Origin: CAJWOS01 sp964502005
Lineage (GTDB): Bacteria; Myxococcota_A; UBA796; UBA2385
NCBI GenBank assembly: GCA_964502005.1
Contig: CAZCUX010000030.1
Location: forward strand, 1 to 64,000
DNA: 64,000 nt
Reading direction: 5' to 3'
Shown here: positions 24,514 to 33,188 of the stretch, piece after piece
Layout: every line of letters begins with the position of its first letter
How positions within the stretch are numbered: position 1 is the first letter of the stretch
The notes under the pieces: generated by a model
Database searches by the model: none
Seen by the model: only the letters and a program-made list of their open reading frames with translations
Told to the model about the DNA's origin: nothing
Made by a program: the position numbers and the translations under genes

Positions 24514-26019
24514 ATGTCCTGGTCCCTCACCCGTTGGTTTCCTTTGTTGTGCGGCCTTGCGTGTGCGCCCGCTGCGTCTCGAACTCCGACGCCTGCGCCG
24601 CCCGCCTCGCTCCCTGAGACCGGAGGTTCGGCAAAAGGAGACCTCGGACCACCCCAGGGCGCACCCGTGCACGCCACCTTGACCCATGCGCCCGCTGTCC
24701 CACCGCCGACGGGCCGCACAGCGCCGGCAAAAGTCATCGTCGAGCTGGAGGTGGTCGAAAAGGTCATGCCCATTTCCGAAGGCGTGGACTATACATTCTG
24801 GACCTTTGGCGGCGAGGTGCCGGGCAAGTTCATTCGGATTCGCCAGGGCGACACGGTGGAGTTTCACCTCCAGAATCGGCCCGACTCCAAGATGCCGCAC
24901 AATATCGACCTACACGCCGTTACCGGTCCGGGCGGTGGGGCGGCAAGCTCGTTTACCGCTCCGGGTCATGCGTCGCAGTTTACATTCAAGGCGCTCAACC
25001 AAGGGCTCTATGTCTACCATTGCGCCACGGCCCCCGTAGGGATGCATGTCGCCAATGGCATGTATGGGCTGATTCTCGTGGAGCCGCCCGAGGGCCTGCC
25101 GCCCGTCGACCGAGAATACTATGTCATGCAAGGGGACTTTTATACGGTTGGCAAATACCGCGAAAAAGGACTCCAAGCATTCGATATGCAAAAAGCAATC
25201 GAAGAAAACGCTACCTATGTCGTCTTCAATGGCTCTGAAGGCGCATTGGTGGGAGACAATGCAATCACCGCGAATGTCGGTGAGACCGTTCGTTTGTATA
25301 TTGGAAACGGTGGCCCCAACCTTGTAAGTAGTTTCCATGTCATCGGGGAGGTCTTCGACAAAGTGTTTACCGAAGGCGGTACACGTTTCCAAGAAAACGT
25401 ACAGACCACTCTGATTCCGGCAGGTGGTGCTGCCATCGTAGAGTACCGCGTGGAGGCCCCCGGAACCTACGTGCTCGTCGACCACAGCATCTTTCGGGCG
25501 TTCAACAAAGGCGCGCTGGGCATGATGAAGGTCGACGGTCCGCCGGCCTTGGACGTGTACTCCGGCAAGGAGGTCGACAGCGTCTATCTCGCCGACAAGG
25601 TGGTCGACCCGCAACCTATCAAAACCGCCGCAGCCGAGCTTGCACAAGGAGAGCTGCAACGGGACACCCAAGTGGCGGCAGGGCAAGCGCTGTTCAACGG
25701 CACATGCAGCACGTGTCACCAAGCCAATGGAGCAGGCCTAGAGGGCATCTTCCCACCCCTCGCCGCCTCCGATTTCCTCACGCAGCCGTCGGCCGCCGCG
25801 ATTGGTGTTGTCGTCAACGGTTTGAGCGGCAAAGTAACGGTCAACGGCAAAGACTATACGTCCGTCATGCCTCCGATGAGCCAGCTCAACGACGACGAAG
25901 TGGCGAACATTCTCACCTTCGTCTACGCGAACTGGTCCAATGACGGCCGCGTGGTCACGCCTGCCGAGGTGGCCGCGGTGCGGGCCTCTACCGAGCGGCC
26001 TCCCGGAGCGGCGCACTGA
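24514..26019 (+). CDS. nirK: Copper nitrite reductase with C-terminal cytochrome c domain
   Basis: 501 residues from the ATG at 24514 (GGAGGT close upstream; a TTG at 24496 is possible). A signal sequence is followed by two cupredoxin domains. Type 1 copper ligands are His129, Cys170, His178 and Met183; type 2 ligands are His134, His169 and His275; the catalytic Asp is Asp132. Residues about 385-500 are a fused class I cytochrome c with CSTCH at 398-402 and a distal Met (SVMPPMSQ). It reduces nitrite to NO in the periplasm, with the fused haem delivering electrons. First gene of nirK-nirV-sco; it overlaps nirV by one base. Confidence 0.95.
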   Translation: MSWSLTRWFPLLCGLACAPAASRTPTPAPPASLPETGGSAKGDLGPPQGAPVHATLTHAPAVPPPTGRTAPAKVIVELEVVEKVMPISEGVDYTFWTFGGEVPGKFIRIRQGDTVEFHLQNRPDSKMPHNIDLHAVTGPGGGAASSFTAPGHASQFTFKALNQGLYVYHCATAPVGMHVANGMYGLILVEPPEGLPPVDREYYVMQGDFYTVGKYREKGLQAFDMQKAIEENATYVVFNGSEGALVGDNAITANVGETVRLYIGNGGPNLVSSFHVIGEVFDKVFTEGGTRFQENVQTTLIPAGGAAIVEYRVEAPGTYVLVDHSIFRAFNKGALGMMKVDGPPALDVYSGKEVDSVYLADKVVDPQPIKTAAAELAQGELQRDTQVAAGQALFNGTCSTCHQANGAGLEGIFPPLAASDFLTQPSAAAIGVVVNGLSGKVTVNGKDYTSVMPPMSQLNDDEVANILTFVYANWSNDGRVVTPAEVAAVRASTERPPGAAH

Positions 26020-26771
26020 TGCTGTGCGGTGTGCCCATTGGGGTCTGGAGCCTGCTGGTCGGCGGGCTCGAGCCCGTGCGTGTCTCGGGAGGCGTCTACA
26101 CGCCGTTTTACCCTCCCAGCCCCACGACACGCACGGTCTCTGTGGCTCCTTTTCGGATGGACGCAACCCCCGTCACAGTCGCGTCGTTCGCCGCGTTCGT
26201 ACAGCAAGAACCAAAGTGGACAAAGGGTCATCCAGCCAAACTCTTCGCCGACGAAGGCTATCTGCGGAGCTGGGATGGTCCCGCGGCACCCCCCGGTAGC
26301 CCCGAGCGGCCCGTTACTTCGGTGAGTTGGTTTGCTGCGCGTGCGTATTGCCAATCGAAGGGAGGCGACCTCCCCACCGTCGACCAGTGGGAGTACGCGG
26401 CAGATGCCACCGGAAGCGCGACGAGCGGCGCACGAAGTGACCCAAACACCCTCGACCAAATGTTGCGCTGGTACAGCGAAGGCCCTGGCGAACCCGCCCG
26501 CGCCGTCGCCCAAGGTACACCCAACTTTTGGGGCCTTTATGATGTATACGGCTTGATTTGGGAATGGACCCTCGACTTCAACAGCCTGTTGTTGTCTGCC
26601 GACACCCGAGACGGAGGAGATGGCGATATCGCCCGCTTCTGCGGGGCAGGTGCCGTCAGCGCAACGGACGTCGAAGACTATGCGTCTTTCATGCGATTCG
26701 CGATGCGGTCGTCCCTGGCGCCCTCCTATACCACGCCAAACCTGGGTTTCCGATGCGCTTATTCCCTCTAA
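26019..26771 (+). CDS. nirV: NirV, formylglycine-generating-enzyme-fold protein
   Basis: 250 residues; the ATG shares its A with the TGA of nirK, so translation is coupled. It has an FGE/SUMF1 fold: GGVYTPFYP at the start, DATPVTVASFAAFV, PVTSVSWFAARAYCQSKGGDLPTVDQWEYAA, GLYDVYGLIWEWTLDF and the terminal GFRCAYSL. NirV proteins of this fold accompany nirK in many denitrifiers; their biochemical role is not established. The pair of active-site Cys used by true sulfatase-modifying FGEs is missing (only the Cys in ARFCGAG and the terminal GFRC remain), so formylglycine generation is unlikely. Confidence 0.88.
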   Translation: MLCGVPIGVWSLLVGGLEPVRVSGGVYTPFYPPSPTTRTVSVAPFRMDATPVTVASFAAFVQQEPKWTKGHPAKLFADEGYLRSWDGPAAPPGSPERPVTSVSWFAARAYCQSKGGDLPTVDQWEYAADATGSATSGARSDPNTLDQMLRWYSEGPGEPARAVAQGTPNFWGLYDVYGLIWEWTLDFNSLLLSADTRDGGDGDIARFCGAGAVSATDVEDYASFMRFAMRSSLAPSYTTPNLGFRCAYSL

Positions 26772-27364
26772 GAGCACTTGGTTTGTGTTGGATGATGGCC
26801 TGTGCCGAAGCGCGAACCCCCACACCGCCACTCGGTCCCCCGCCCGCGGTAGCCACCATCCCCACCGACTCATTGTACCAGCTGGACGTGCCCCTCGAGA
26901 CCGCCACCGGCGCGACTGTCCCGCTGTCTACATTCCGGGGCTCGCCGGTCATTGTCAGTATGTTCTACGCCTCCTGCGCGGCTGCGTGTCCAATGCTGGT
27001 CGCTGACATTCAAGCGCTCGAACGACAATTGACCGAAGCGGAGCGGGCCCGTCTGCGGGTGCTGCTCATCAGCCTCGACCCCGAGCACGACGACCCCGCC
27101 GCGCTCCAGGCCGCCATCGACCAATATGGCGTGCAATCCGAGCGATGGCTCCTCACCCGTCCACCGGTCGCGCAGGTTCGCGACATATCGGCGGTCTTGG
27201 GGATTGCCTGGCAGGCCATCGAGGGGGGAGAGCTCCACCATTCGTCGGTCCTGACCCTGCTCGACCCCGAAGGCCGTCCGGTGTCTCGGCTCGATGGTCT
27301 TCGCAAAGACCCCTCTCCTCTCCTCTCCACCCTTCGGGCACTCCCTCGCCCTCCTGCGCGCTAG
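26753..27364 (+). CDS. SCO1/SenC-type copper chaperone lipoprotein
   Basis: 203 residues from the ATG at 26753, overlapping nirV by 19 bases. The signal carries Cys residues near 12 and 17 (MMACAEA), so a lipid anchor is likely. The thioredoxin-like SCO domain has the copper motif SCAAACPM (Cys75, Cys79) and the distal His in GGELHHSSVLTLLDPEG. SCO proteins load copper into cytochrome oxidases; here, directly after the copper enzyme NirK, it probably metallates NirK in the periplasm. No other assembly gene is present. Confidence 0.9.
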   Translation: MRLFPLRALGLCWMMACAEARTPTPPLGPPPAVATIPTDSLYQLDVPLETATGATVPLSTFRGSPVIVSMFYASCAAACPMLVADIQALERQLTEAERARLRVLLISLDPEHDDPAALQAAIDQYGVQSERWLLTRPPVAQVRDISAVLGIAWQAIEGGELHHSSVLTLLDPEGRPVSRLDGLRKDPSPLLSTLRALPRPPAR

Positions 27365-27433
27365 ACCAGACCCAGGTCAGGTTTCCGACTGCTCCCCTCA
27401 CCGCGGCAATCGATTCCCTTTCTCCACCTTCGC

Positions 27434-27451
27434 CATCTCAATAGACATTCA
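27434..27451 (+). promoter_or_regulatory. Candidate nitrosative-stress operator upstream of norC
   Basis: CATCTCAATAGACATTCA, ending 35 bases before the norC ATG, is the partner of the element before nirK (16 of 18 identical). Its presence shows that norC has its own promoter, although nirK, nirV and the SCO gene lie only 122 bases upstream. Confidence 0.45.
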
Positions 27452-27486
27452 TATCTCGAAATCCACAAACAGGCCCAGGAGTTTCT

Positions 27487-28176
27487 ATGCTCTCCAAATC
27501 TCAGGCCCGACTCTTCTTCCTCGGCGCGACCGTCGGATTCTCCGGCGTCTTTCTGTGGCTGACCGTCGATACCTTGCGGCAAGTTCCCGCGCGGTCCCAC
27601 GAAGACCAGCTCACACCTGATGTCGTCGCCGGAAAAGACATTTGGGAACGCAACAACTGTATGGGTTGTCACACCCTACTTGGCGAAGGCGCCTACTACG
27701 CGCCGGAGCTCACCCAAGCCTACACCCGCCGGGGTGAAGATTGGCTGCGGCTATTTCTGCGCGACCCCCAAGCGATGTATCCGGGGGCACGGAAGATGGT
27801 GCAATACAACTTTTCCGACACGGAAATCTCGCAGGTCATCGCGTTCCTCAAGTGGGTTGGCGAGATTGACACCAACGGATTTCCGGCCAAACCCGACCTC
27901 GCGCCACCTGCACCTCCTGCTGCTGTCGCGCAAGCCACATCGGCCCCTGCAGTGCCGGTCCTCTTCTCTACCGTTTGTGTTGGCTGCCACGCGCTTCATG
28001 GTACCGGCGGCACCGTAGGCCCCGCATTGGACGGCGTATCCCAACGCTACACAAGCGCGGAGCTTCGGAAATGGCTGTCTGACCCCCAATCTGTCAAACC
28101 TGGGACCACAATGCCCAACCTACAACTCTCCGCCGCCGACCTCGACCAACTCACACAGTTCCTGATGGCCCAATAG
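27487..28176 (+). CDS. norC: Nitric oxide reductase cytochrome c subunit with a second haem domain
   Basis: 229 residues from an ATG with CAGGAG upstream. An N-terminal membrane anchor (FFLGATVGFSGVFLWLTV) is followed by the NorC domain with CMGCH (Cys58-His62) and GEGAYYAPELT. After a Pro/Ala linker comes a second small cytochrome c domain with CVGCH (Cys164-His168), GPALDG and MPNLQLS (Met ligand). Ordinary NorC ends after the first domain at about 145 residues. The extra haem could accept electrons from periplasmic carriers. It forms an operon with norB, norQ and norD. Confidence 0.93.
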   Translation: MLSKSQARLFFLGATVGFSGVFLWLTVDTLRQVPARSHEDQLTPDVVAGKDIWERNNCMGCHTLLGEGAYYAPELTQAYTRRGEDWLRLFLRDPQAMYPGARKMVQYNFSDTEISQVIAFLKWVGEIDTNGFPAKPDLAPPAPPAAVAQATSAPAVPVLFSTVCVGCHALHGTGGTVGPALDGVSQRYTSAELRKWLSDPQSVKPGTTMPNLQLSAADLDQLTQFLMAQ

Positions 28177-28189
28177 CCAAGGAGTCGTC

Positions 28190-29560
28190 ATGCTTCGGTT
28201 CCAATCCTGGAAGGTCGCCTGGACCTTCTTCGCCACATGCCTCCTTCTCCTGACCCTGCAGCTCGTCTACGGCTTCATCATGGGCTTCGCGCACATGGGC
28301 TTCGACGGCTTGCACGATTGGATTCCCTTCAACGCGGCAAGGGCCACGCACACCAACCTCCTCGTCGTCTGGCTCCTCGCGGGCTTTATGGGGAGCGCCT
28401 ACTATATTGTCCCCGATGAGACCGAAAACGAACTCTGGAGCCTCCCCCTCGCATGGGTGCAATGGGCCAGCTTGGTGGTCGTTGGCGTGGTCGCTATCAT
28501 TGGGTTCCACCTCAACTGGTGGGAAGGACGAAAGTTCCTTGAAATACCACGTCCACTTGACTTTCTCGTTGTCATAAACGTACTTGCGTTCCTGCTAAAC
28601 ATTGGTATGACACTGTTTACAGCCAAACGCACCACCACCACCGCCGTCACGTTGATGGTGGGCTTGGTCGCCGCCGCATTGTTGTATCTCCCGGGCATGA
28701 TTACGTTTGAGTCACAAGTGTTGGATTCCTACTTTCGCTGGTGGGTCGTTCACTTGTGGGTAGAGGGCGTTTGGGAGCTTGTGATGGGCGCCATCTTGTC
28801 CTACCTGCTCATCAAGCTCTCCGGCGTAGACCGTGAAGTCGTAGAAAAGTGGCTCTATGTGATTGTCGGGCTCACCTTCCTTTCCGGCATTCTCGGCACC
28901 GGTCACCATTATTATTGGATTGGTGCGCCGGAGTATTGGCTCATGGTCGGTGGGTTCTTCAGCGCCCTGGAGCCGCTCGCATTCCTCGGGATGGCCTTGT
29001 ATTGTGTAACCATGGCGCGCCGCGGTGAACGGCAACACGAGAATCGCGTCGCGCTCTTCTGGTCTGTGGGCTGCGGCATCATGAGCTTCGTCGGCGCGGG
29101 GTTCCTCGGATTTGCGCACACTCTGCCCCAAGTCAACATCTGGACCCACGGCACCCTTGTCACGGCCATGCACGGGCACCTCGCGTTTTGGGGAGCCTAC
29201 GCGATGTTGATATTCGCAATGATGGGCTACGCGCTGCCGGAAATGACAGGTCGCAAGGCCTACCGTAGCTGGACCGCCGAGTGGGCGTTCTGGTTGAGCA
29301 ACATTGGAATGGTCGCGATGACCGGCGCATTTGCGGTTGCAGGCGTAACCCAAGTCTATCTCGAACGACGTGTAGGCATGGACTTCCTGGCCGTGCAAGA
29401 TGCGGTCGCCGTTCACTTCCTTGGATTGGTTCTGGCCGCCTGTCTCTTCACCATCGGGATTGCCTTGTACATCTGGAACTTCGCCCAATACGGATGGGTC
29501 GTCGGCAACACAAACCTCACCCCAACCCCGACCACCCCCTCCGCACAGGCCTCCTTGTGA
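28190..29560 (+). CDS. norB: Nitric oxide reductase catalytic subunit
   Basis: 456 residues, twelve membrane helices, AAGGAG before the ATG. The sequence has the haem-copper-oxidase-family layout with NorB features: low-spin haem His in NAARATHTNLLVVWLLAG, WWVVHLWVEGVWELVMGA with the FeB-site Glu, LGTGHHYYWIGAPEYW for FeB His residues, and HTLPQVNIWTHGTLVTAMHGHLAFWGAY for the haem b3 His. It reduces 2 NO to N2O in the membrane using electrons from NorC. Starts 13 bases after norC. Confidence 0.96.
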   Translation: MLRFQSWKVAWTFFATCLLLLTLQLVYGFIMGFAHMGFDGLHDWIPFNAARATHTNLLVVWLLAGFMGSAYYIVPDETENELWSLPLAWVQWASLVVVGVVAIIGFHLNWWEGRKFLEIPRPLDFLVVINVLAFLLNIGMTLFTAKRTTTTAVTLMVGLVAAALLYLPGMITFESQVLDSYFRWWVVHLWVEGVWELVMGAILSYLLIKLSGVDREVVEKWLYVIVGLTFLSGILGTGHHYYWIGAPEYWLMVGGFFSALEPLAFLGMALYCVTMARRGERQHENRVALFWSVGCGIMSFVGAGFLGFAHTLPQVNIWTHGTLVTAMHGHLAFWGAYAMLIFAMMGYALPEMTGRKAYRSWTAEWAFWLSNIGMVAMTGAFAVAGVTQVYLERRVGMDFLAVQDAVAVHFLGLVLAACLFTIGIALYIWNFAQYGWVVGNTNLTPTPTTPSAQASL

Positions 29561-29577
29561 AGTCTCCAGGAGCGACC

Positions 29578-30366
29578 ATGAATGCCGTCAAACTCGACGT
29601 TCCTTACTACCGGCCCGTGGGCGACGAATGTACTTTGTTCTCCCACGCGTACCAGGAGCGCCTGGCTCTTCTGTTGAAAGGCCCTACTGGATGCGGAAAA
29701 TCGCGGTTTGTCGAGCATATGGCGCAACGCCTGGGACGCCCCCTCATCACCGTCGCCGCCAATGACGACACCTCCGCCGTGGACCTCCTCGGCCGGTATC
29801 TCGTACATGGCGGCGACACGGTGTGGGTCGATGGGCCAGTGACCCGCGCGGTACGCGAAGGGGCGATTCTTTATATCGATGAGGTCGCGGAAGCGCGCCC
29901 CGATGTAGTGGTCGTGCTTCACGCACTCACCGACCACCGCCGCACGTTGAGCCTCGACCGCACCAATGAAACGGTCGTCGCGCCGGCCGAGTTCATGATG
30001 GTTGTGAGCTACAACCCTGGCTATCAAGGGATGTTGAAGGAGTTGAAGCCGTCCACACGCCAACGGTTTGTTGCGTTGGCCTTCGACTACCCCGCACCCG
30101 AGATTGAAGTCGAGATTCTGCGCGGAGAGACCGGAATCGAGGAGCGAGAAGCACGCCTATTGGTCGCCCTCGCCGGTCGTTTGCGCACGCTCAAAGACCT
30201 GGGACTGACGGAGCGGCCCTCCACGCGCCTCCTTATCGGCACGGCGCGGTTGATGAACGGGGGGATTCCTCCGCGTATCGCCTGCCAAGCCGCGCTGGTC
30301 GAGCCGCTAACCGATGACCGAGAGCTTGTGAGCGGTCTAATGGAAGTGGTCCACCTCGTTTTCTAA
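29578..30366 (+). CDS. norQ: NorQ, MoxR-type AAA+ ATPase
   Basis: 262 residues from the ATG at 29578 (AGGAG upstream). Walker A is GPTGCGKS (35-42), Walker B is ILYIDEVAEA, and the family signature VVSYNPGYQ plus the CbbQ/NorQ C-terminal domain (RLRTLKDLGLTERPSTRLLIGTARLM) are present. With NorD it acts as a chaperone that inserts the non-haem iron into NorB. Cytoplasmic. It lies 17 bases after norB and 45 bases before norD. Confidence 0.95.
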   Translation: MNAVKLDVPYYRPVGDECTLFSHAYQERLALLLKGPTGCGKSRFVEHMAQRLGRPLITVAANDDTSAVDLLGRYLVHGGDTVWVDGPVTRAVREGAILYIDEVAEARPDVVVVLHALTDHRRTLSLDRTNETVVAPAEFMMVVSYNPGYQGMLKELKPSTRQRFVALAFDYPAPEIEVEILRGETGIEEREARLLVALAGRLRTLKDLGLTERPSTRLLIGTARLMNGGIPPRIACQAALVEPLTDDRELVSGLMEVVHLVF

Positions 30367-30411
30367 GCGGGACGGCTCTTGGCCGTCACCGCACTATGGA
30401 GGGACAACCAG

Positions 30412-32280
30412 ATGGACCTCGACTGGGAACTCGGTGTGTTTCACCTCCTCCGCGCCCTCTGGCGACGGTTGGCCCCCGCCCCATCTCTCCCCTACAACCC
30501 AGAAACCGTCGTATTTCTCGCGGACGTGCAAGCGAAGCTCCAGGTGGTCGCTTCGGTGATGGCAGGACAACCCGTTCGGGTGCTGCCTGCCCGCACAGAC
30601 GGTGGCATTCGCCAAGGCGACCTCCTGCTCCCTCCGTACTTGGACCTCGGCCCTTCTGTCGCCGTCAATACGGAGCTCTATATCCAGCGCGCCGCGGTTG
30701 GCGCCGTGCTGCTTCGCCGGCCGCCCTCCCCAACCGGCGATGCAATACAACAGACCTTCGCCCTTTGGAAAAACGCGGCAGAAGCACTCGATGAGCTGGA
30801 CGCGTATTGGCCGACTCTCCGAGCGCAGATTCGGGCGGCAGCGCCCCTCTGGCTCGCCCACCGACATCCGCCCAGCAGCCCTGGCGCAGCGCGCCTGGAG
30901 GCCCTGCTTCCCGATATTTTCGAGTGCGGAAGCGCGGGTATTCCGAACGGGACAGAAGCTGCGCTGCATCCGCTCGCCCCCAGCAGCGCCCCTCCTTCGC
31001 CTTGCGCATTGTGGGGAGAGTGGGTTCCCGTGACCATCGCAGGTACGGCCACTCCAAGCGAAAACATCGACTCTGTGCATCCTCCGAACGACGCCACGAC
31101 CGACATCGAGGCACCTCCTATCGAGGCGTTGCATGTCGTGCTCGCCGACCCAAACCGGGTCACCGAACTTCCCGTACACGCATTCGAAAAGGTCGAGACG
31201 GTCGAAGCATTCACCGGCACGATGCGCCAAATGGACGGCAGCGACGAGCTTCAAGACCATGTCGAAGCCTTGTCGGAGGTCAACCTCTCGCACCTCCTTC
31301 GGGGCGGACCTGCGACGCACTCGCTCTACCACGCAGACCTACAATGGGGTGTATCCACACCGGATGTGGGCACCATCGAACCTGGGGAAACGGCTGTCCC
31401 TTATGATGAATGGGACCAACGCAATCATCGGTATTTGCCTAACTGGTGCCAGGTGTATCCAAGCCCTGTTGCATCTACCGACCCCGGGTGGTGTGACGCT
31501 CCTCTTCGTCGAAATGACGGTCTCATTCGTCGAATGACGGAACAGGTGCTCGCACGCCAAACCCGTTATCGACCCCGGACCCGTCAATTGCACGGACATG
31601 ACGTCGACATCGATGCGTTGGTCGCGGACCACGCGGCCGTGCGCGCCGGACGAGAACGCAATCCGCGCGTGTACCTCCGGCGCCAACGAGACGCGCCGGA
31701 GCTTGCGGTGACGGTTCTTTTGGACATCTCGCTCTCGGCCGATTCGTGGGTTCAGGGCCACAGGGTTTTGGACCTGACCCGCGAGGCGACCCTCGTGCTG
31801 GGCGAAGTCGCGCATCGAAGCGGCCATGACCTCCAGGTGCTCGCGTTTGCATCCCACACCCGGAATCGCGTGCGCGTGTGGACCGTACGCGACTGGAACG
31901 AGCCCTGGTCGACCGGACGCGTACGCCTCGGGGGTCTGCGCCCACAAGGCTATACCCGCATCGGGCCGGCCATTCGCCACGCGACGGTCGGCCTGTCCCA
32001 AGTTGCGGCGCGCGAGCGATGGCTCCTGCTGTTGACCGACGGAAAGCCCAACGACGAAGACCGCTACGAAGGACACCATGGCATCGCCGATGTGCGCCGC
32101 GCCATTCGGGAAGCCCACGATTGCGGCATCCACACCCACGCTCTCGCCGTCGACCGAGTGGCTCGCGACTATCTGCCCCAAATGCTCGGCCCCGGCGCGT
32201 GGAGCATCGTCCCCCATGCCGATGGCCTCTCTACCGCGCTCGCGAATCTTTATGTGCGACAGGTTTCGACGGGCATCTGA
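30412..32280 (+). CDS. norD: NorD, von Willebrand A-domain partner of NorQ
   Basis: 622 residues from the ATG at 30412 (TGGAGGG eight bases upstream; an in-frame TTG at 30379 is less likely). The N-terminal 370 residues are helical and poorly conserved. The C-terminal part (about 430-620) is a VWA domain with MIDAS motif DISLSAD and the family motif YTRIGPAIRHA, then LLLTDGKPNDEDRYEG. NorD tethers the NorQ ring to NorB for iron insertion. The 3' end overlaps the convergent Rrf2-family gene by 31 bases. Confidence 0.92.
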   Translation: MDLDWELGVFHLLRALWRRLAPAPSLPYNPETVVFLADVQAKLQVVASVMAGQPVRVLPARTDGGIRQGDLLLPPYLDLGPSVAVNTELYIQRAAVGAVLLRRPPSPTGDAIQQTFALWKNAAEALDELDAYWPTLRAQIRAAAPLWLAHRHPPSSPGAARLEALLPDIFECGSAGIPNGTEAALHPLAPSSAPPSPCALWGEWVPVTIAGTATPSENIDSVHPPNDATTDIEAPPIEALHVVLADPNRVTELPVHAFEKVETVEAFTGTMRQMDGSDELQDHVEALSEVNLSHLLRGGPATHSLYHADLQWGVSTPDVGTIEPGETAVPYDEWDQRNHRYLPNWCQVYPSPVASTDPGWCDAPLRRNDGLIRRMTEQVLARQTRYRPRTRQLHGHDVDIDALVADHAAVRAGRERNPRVYLRRQRDAPELAVTVLLDISLSADSWVQGHRVLDLTREATLVLGEVAHRSGHDLQVLAFASHTRNRVRVWTVRDWNEPWSTGRVRLGGLRPQGYTRIGPAIRHATVGLSQVAARERWLLLLTDGKPNDEDRYEGHHGIADVRRAIREAHDCGIHTHALAVDRVARDYLPQMLGPGAWSIVPHADGLSTALANLYVRQVSTGI

Positions 32281-32711
32281 GCTGCCGACATCGAAAACGA
32301 CGGAGCGCAGTTTCCATCGGTAAGGTCGCCCAAGGTTTGCGTACACGCCCAGTTGAGGAATTGGGCGCGTAGCTCGCCCCATGAGTTGTGCAATGGACAG
32401 GGTGACGTGTGGTCACATTGACCGAAACCAAAGGCACACCGCTTTTGCTCAACGACAAAGTCCAATGCTTCTAAGATTTCCATAAATCGAATTTCGCTGG
32501 GTGGCCGCGCGAGATGAAATCCCCCACCATGGCCCCTTTGCGCATTCACAATCCCAGAAACAACCAACCGACGCATTATTTTGGACAGGTAGCCTATCGG
32601 GATGCTCGTGCGTTCCGACAGCTGCGCAGATGAGACGGGCCCGTCCGCAAAATGGATTGCAAGACAGGCTGCAGCTCGAAAGCCGTACTCAATGGTTTGA
32701 TTCAAAAGCAT
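32250..32711 (-). CDS. nsrR: Rrf2-family iron-sulfur regulator (NsrR-like)
   Basis: 153 residues from the ATG at 32711 (AAGGA seven bases upstream). The N-terminal winged helix is typical of Rrf2 proteins (MLLNQTIEYGFRAAACLAIHF, GYLSKIMRRLVVSGIVNAQRGHGGGFHLARP). Three Cys with spacing CX6CX5C (CAFGFGQCDHTSPC, about residues 98-111) provide the cluster site. Family members NsrR and RirA sense NO or iron with this cluster; its place inside a denitrification island points to NO sensing, so the symbol is given on context. It probably represses nirK and norCBQD at the shared motif. Confidence 0.8.
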   Translation of the reverse strand: MLLNQTIEYGFRAAACLAIHFADGPVSSAQLSERTSIPIGYLSKIMRRLVVSGIVNAQRGHGGGFHLARPPSEIRFMEILEALDFVVEQKRCAFGFGQCDHTSPCPLHNSWGELRAQFLNWACTQTLGDLTDGNCAPSFSMSAAQMPVETCRT

Positions 32712-33188
32712 GGTGGGTCCTTGGTCAGCACACGATACCCGCATTTTGAAAGACAGCGCAGGGCCAACACGCACAACCGCGCCGGGTGGACACCCAGTCC
32801 CTCGGAACCCGATTGCCATCGAACCGCAACTGACGAACGTCGGGTTCTCACAGTGAACCCGTTTTTTGTCGCGTTTCGCCGCCAGAACCCGTGGGTGCCG
32901 AGCGCCCCACAGCCCATCACGACGGCGCAACAGCGATTCGCGGGCCGCAGAAGCAGCACCGATAGGCGGCCTCGCGCGGGTGCCCTACGGGTCTGCGCAC
33001 AAACGCCGCGCTTCGTATGGCCACCGCAAACCCAAGCACAGCTTGCCGGCAAGCCAAAATGTGCGACATCACCCGTGATGGTGGGTCATTTGCTACACGT
33101 CTGCGTCGACAGCCCGCCGAAACCGACGCGCCCATCAATGGACTTCTGTATCTATAGAGTGGCATAGACTTTGCTTGGTCGGGGAGTG
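32712..33188. other. Intergenic region between nsrR and the nap unit, 477 bases
   Basis: Holds the leftward nsrR promoter, the plus-strand terminator at 32841-32867 and, near its right end, ATCTATAGA (33150-33158), which resembles the TCTA/TAGA core of the nirK and norC motifs with a shorter spacer. No credible gene is seen. Confidence 0.45.
32841..32867 (+). terminator. Intrinsic terminator, plus strand, beyond nsrR
   Basis: CGGGTTC (32841-32847) and GAACCCG (32855-32861) form a perfect 7-bp stem followed by TTTTTT. It works only left to right. The nearest plus-strand gene upstream is norD (stop 32280), and no other plausible terminator lies between, so it appears to end the nor transcript after crossing the whole of nsrR in antisense, or a short RNA starting in 32712-32840. 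Confidence 0.65.

Noticed and set aside
30394..31332. 312-codon minus-strand frame inside norD
   Set aside because: norD has clear family motifs in the other strand; the antisense frame has Arg/Cys-rich unnatural sequence.
33160..33175. TGGCAT-N5-TTGCT, a sigma-54-like -24/-12 promoter before the tetraheme cytochrome gene
   Set aside because: Transcription would begin only two to four bases before the ATG at 33189, leaving no leader for the visible ribosome site. No such element occurs before nirK or norC. Probably coincidence.
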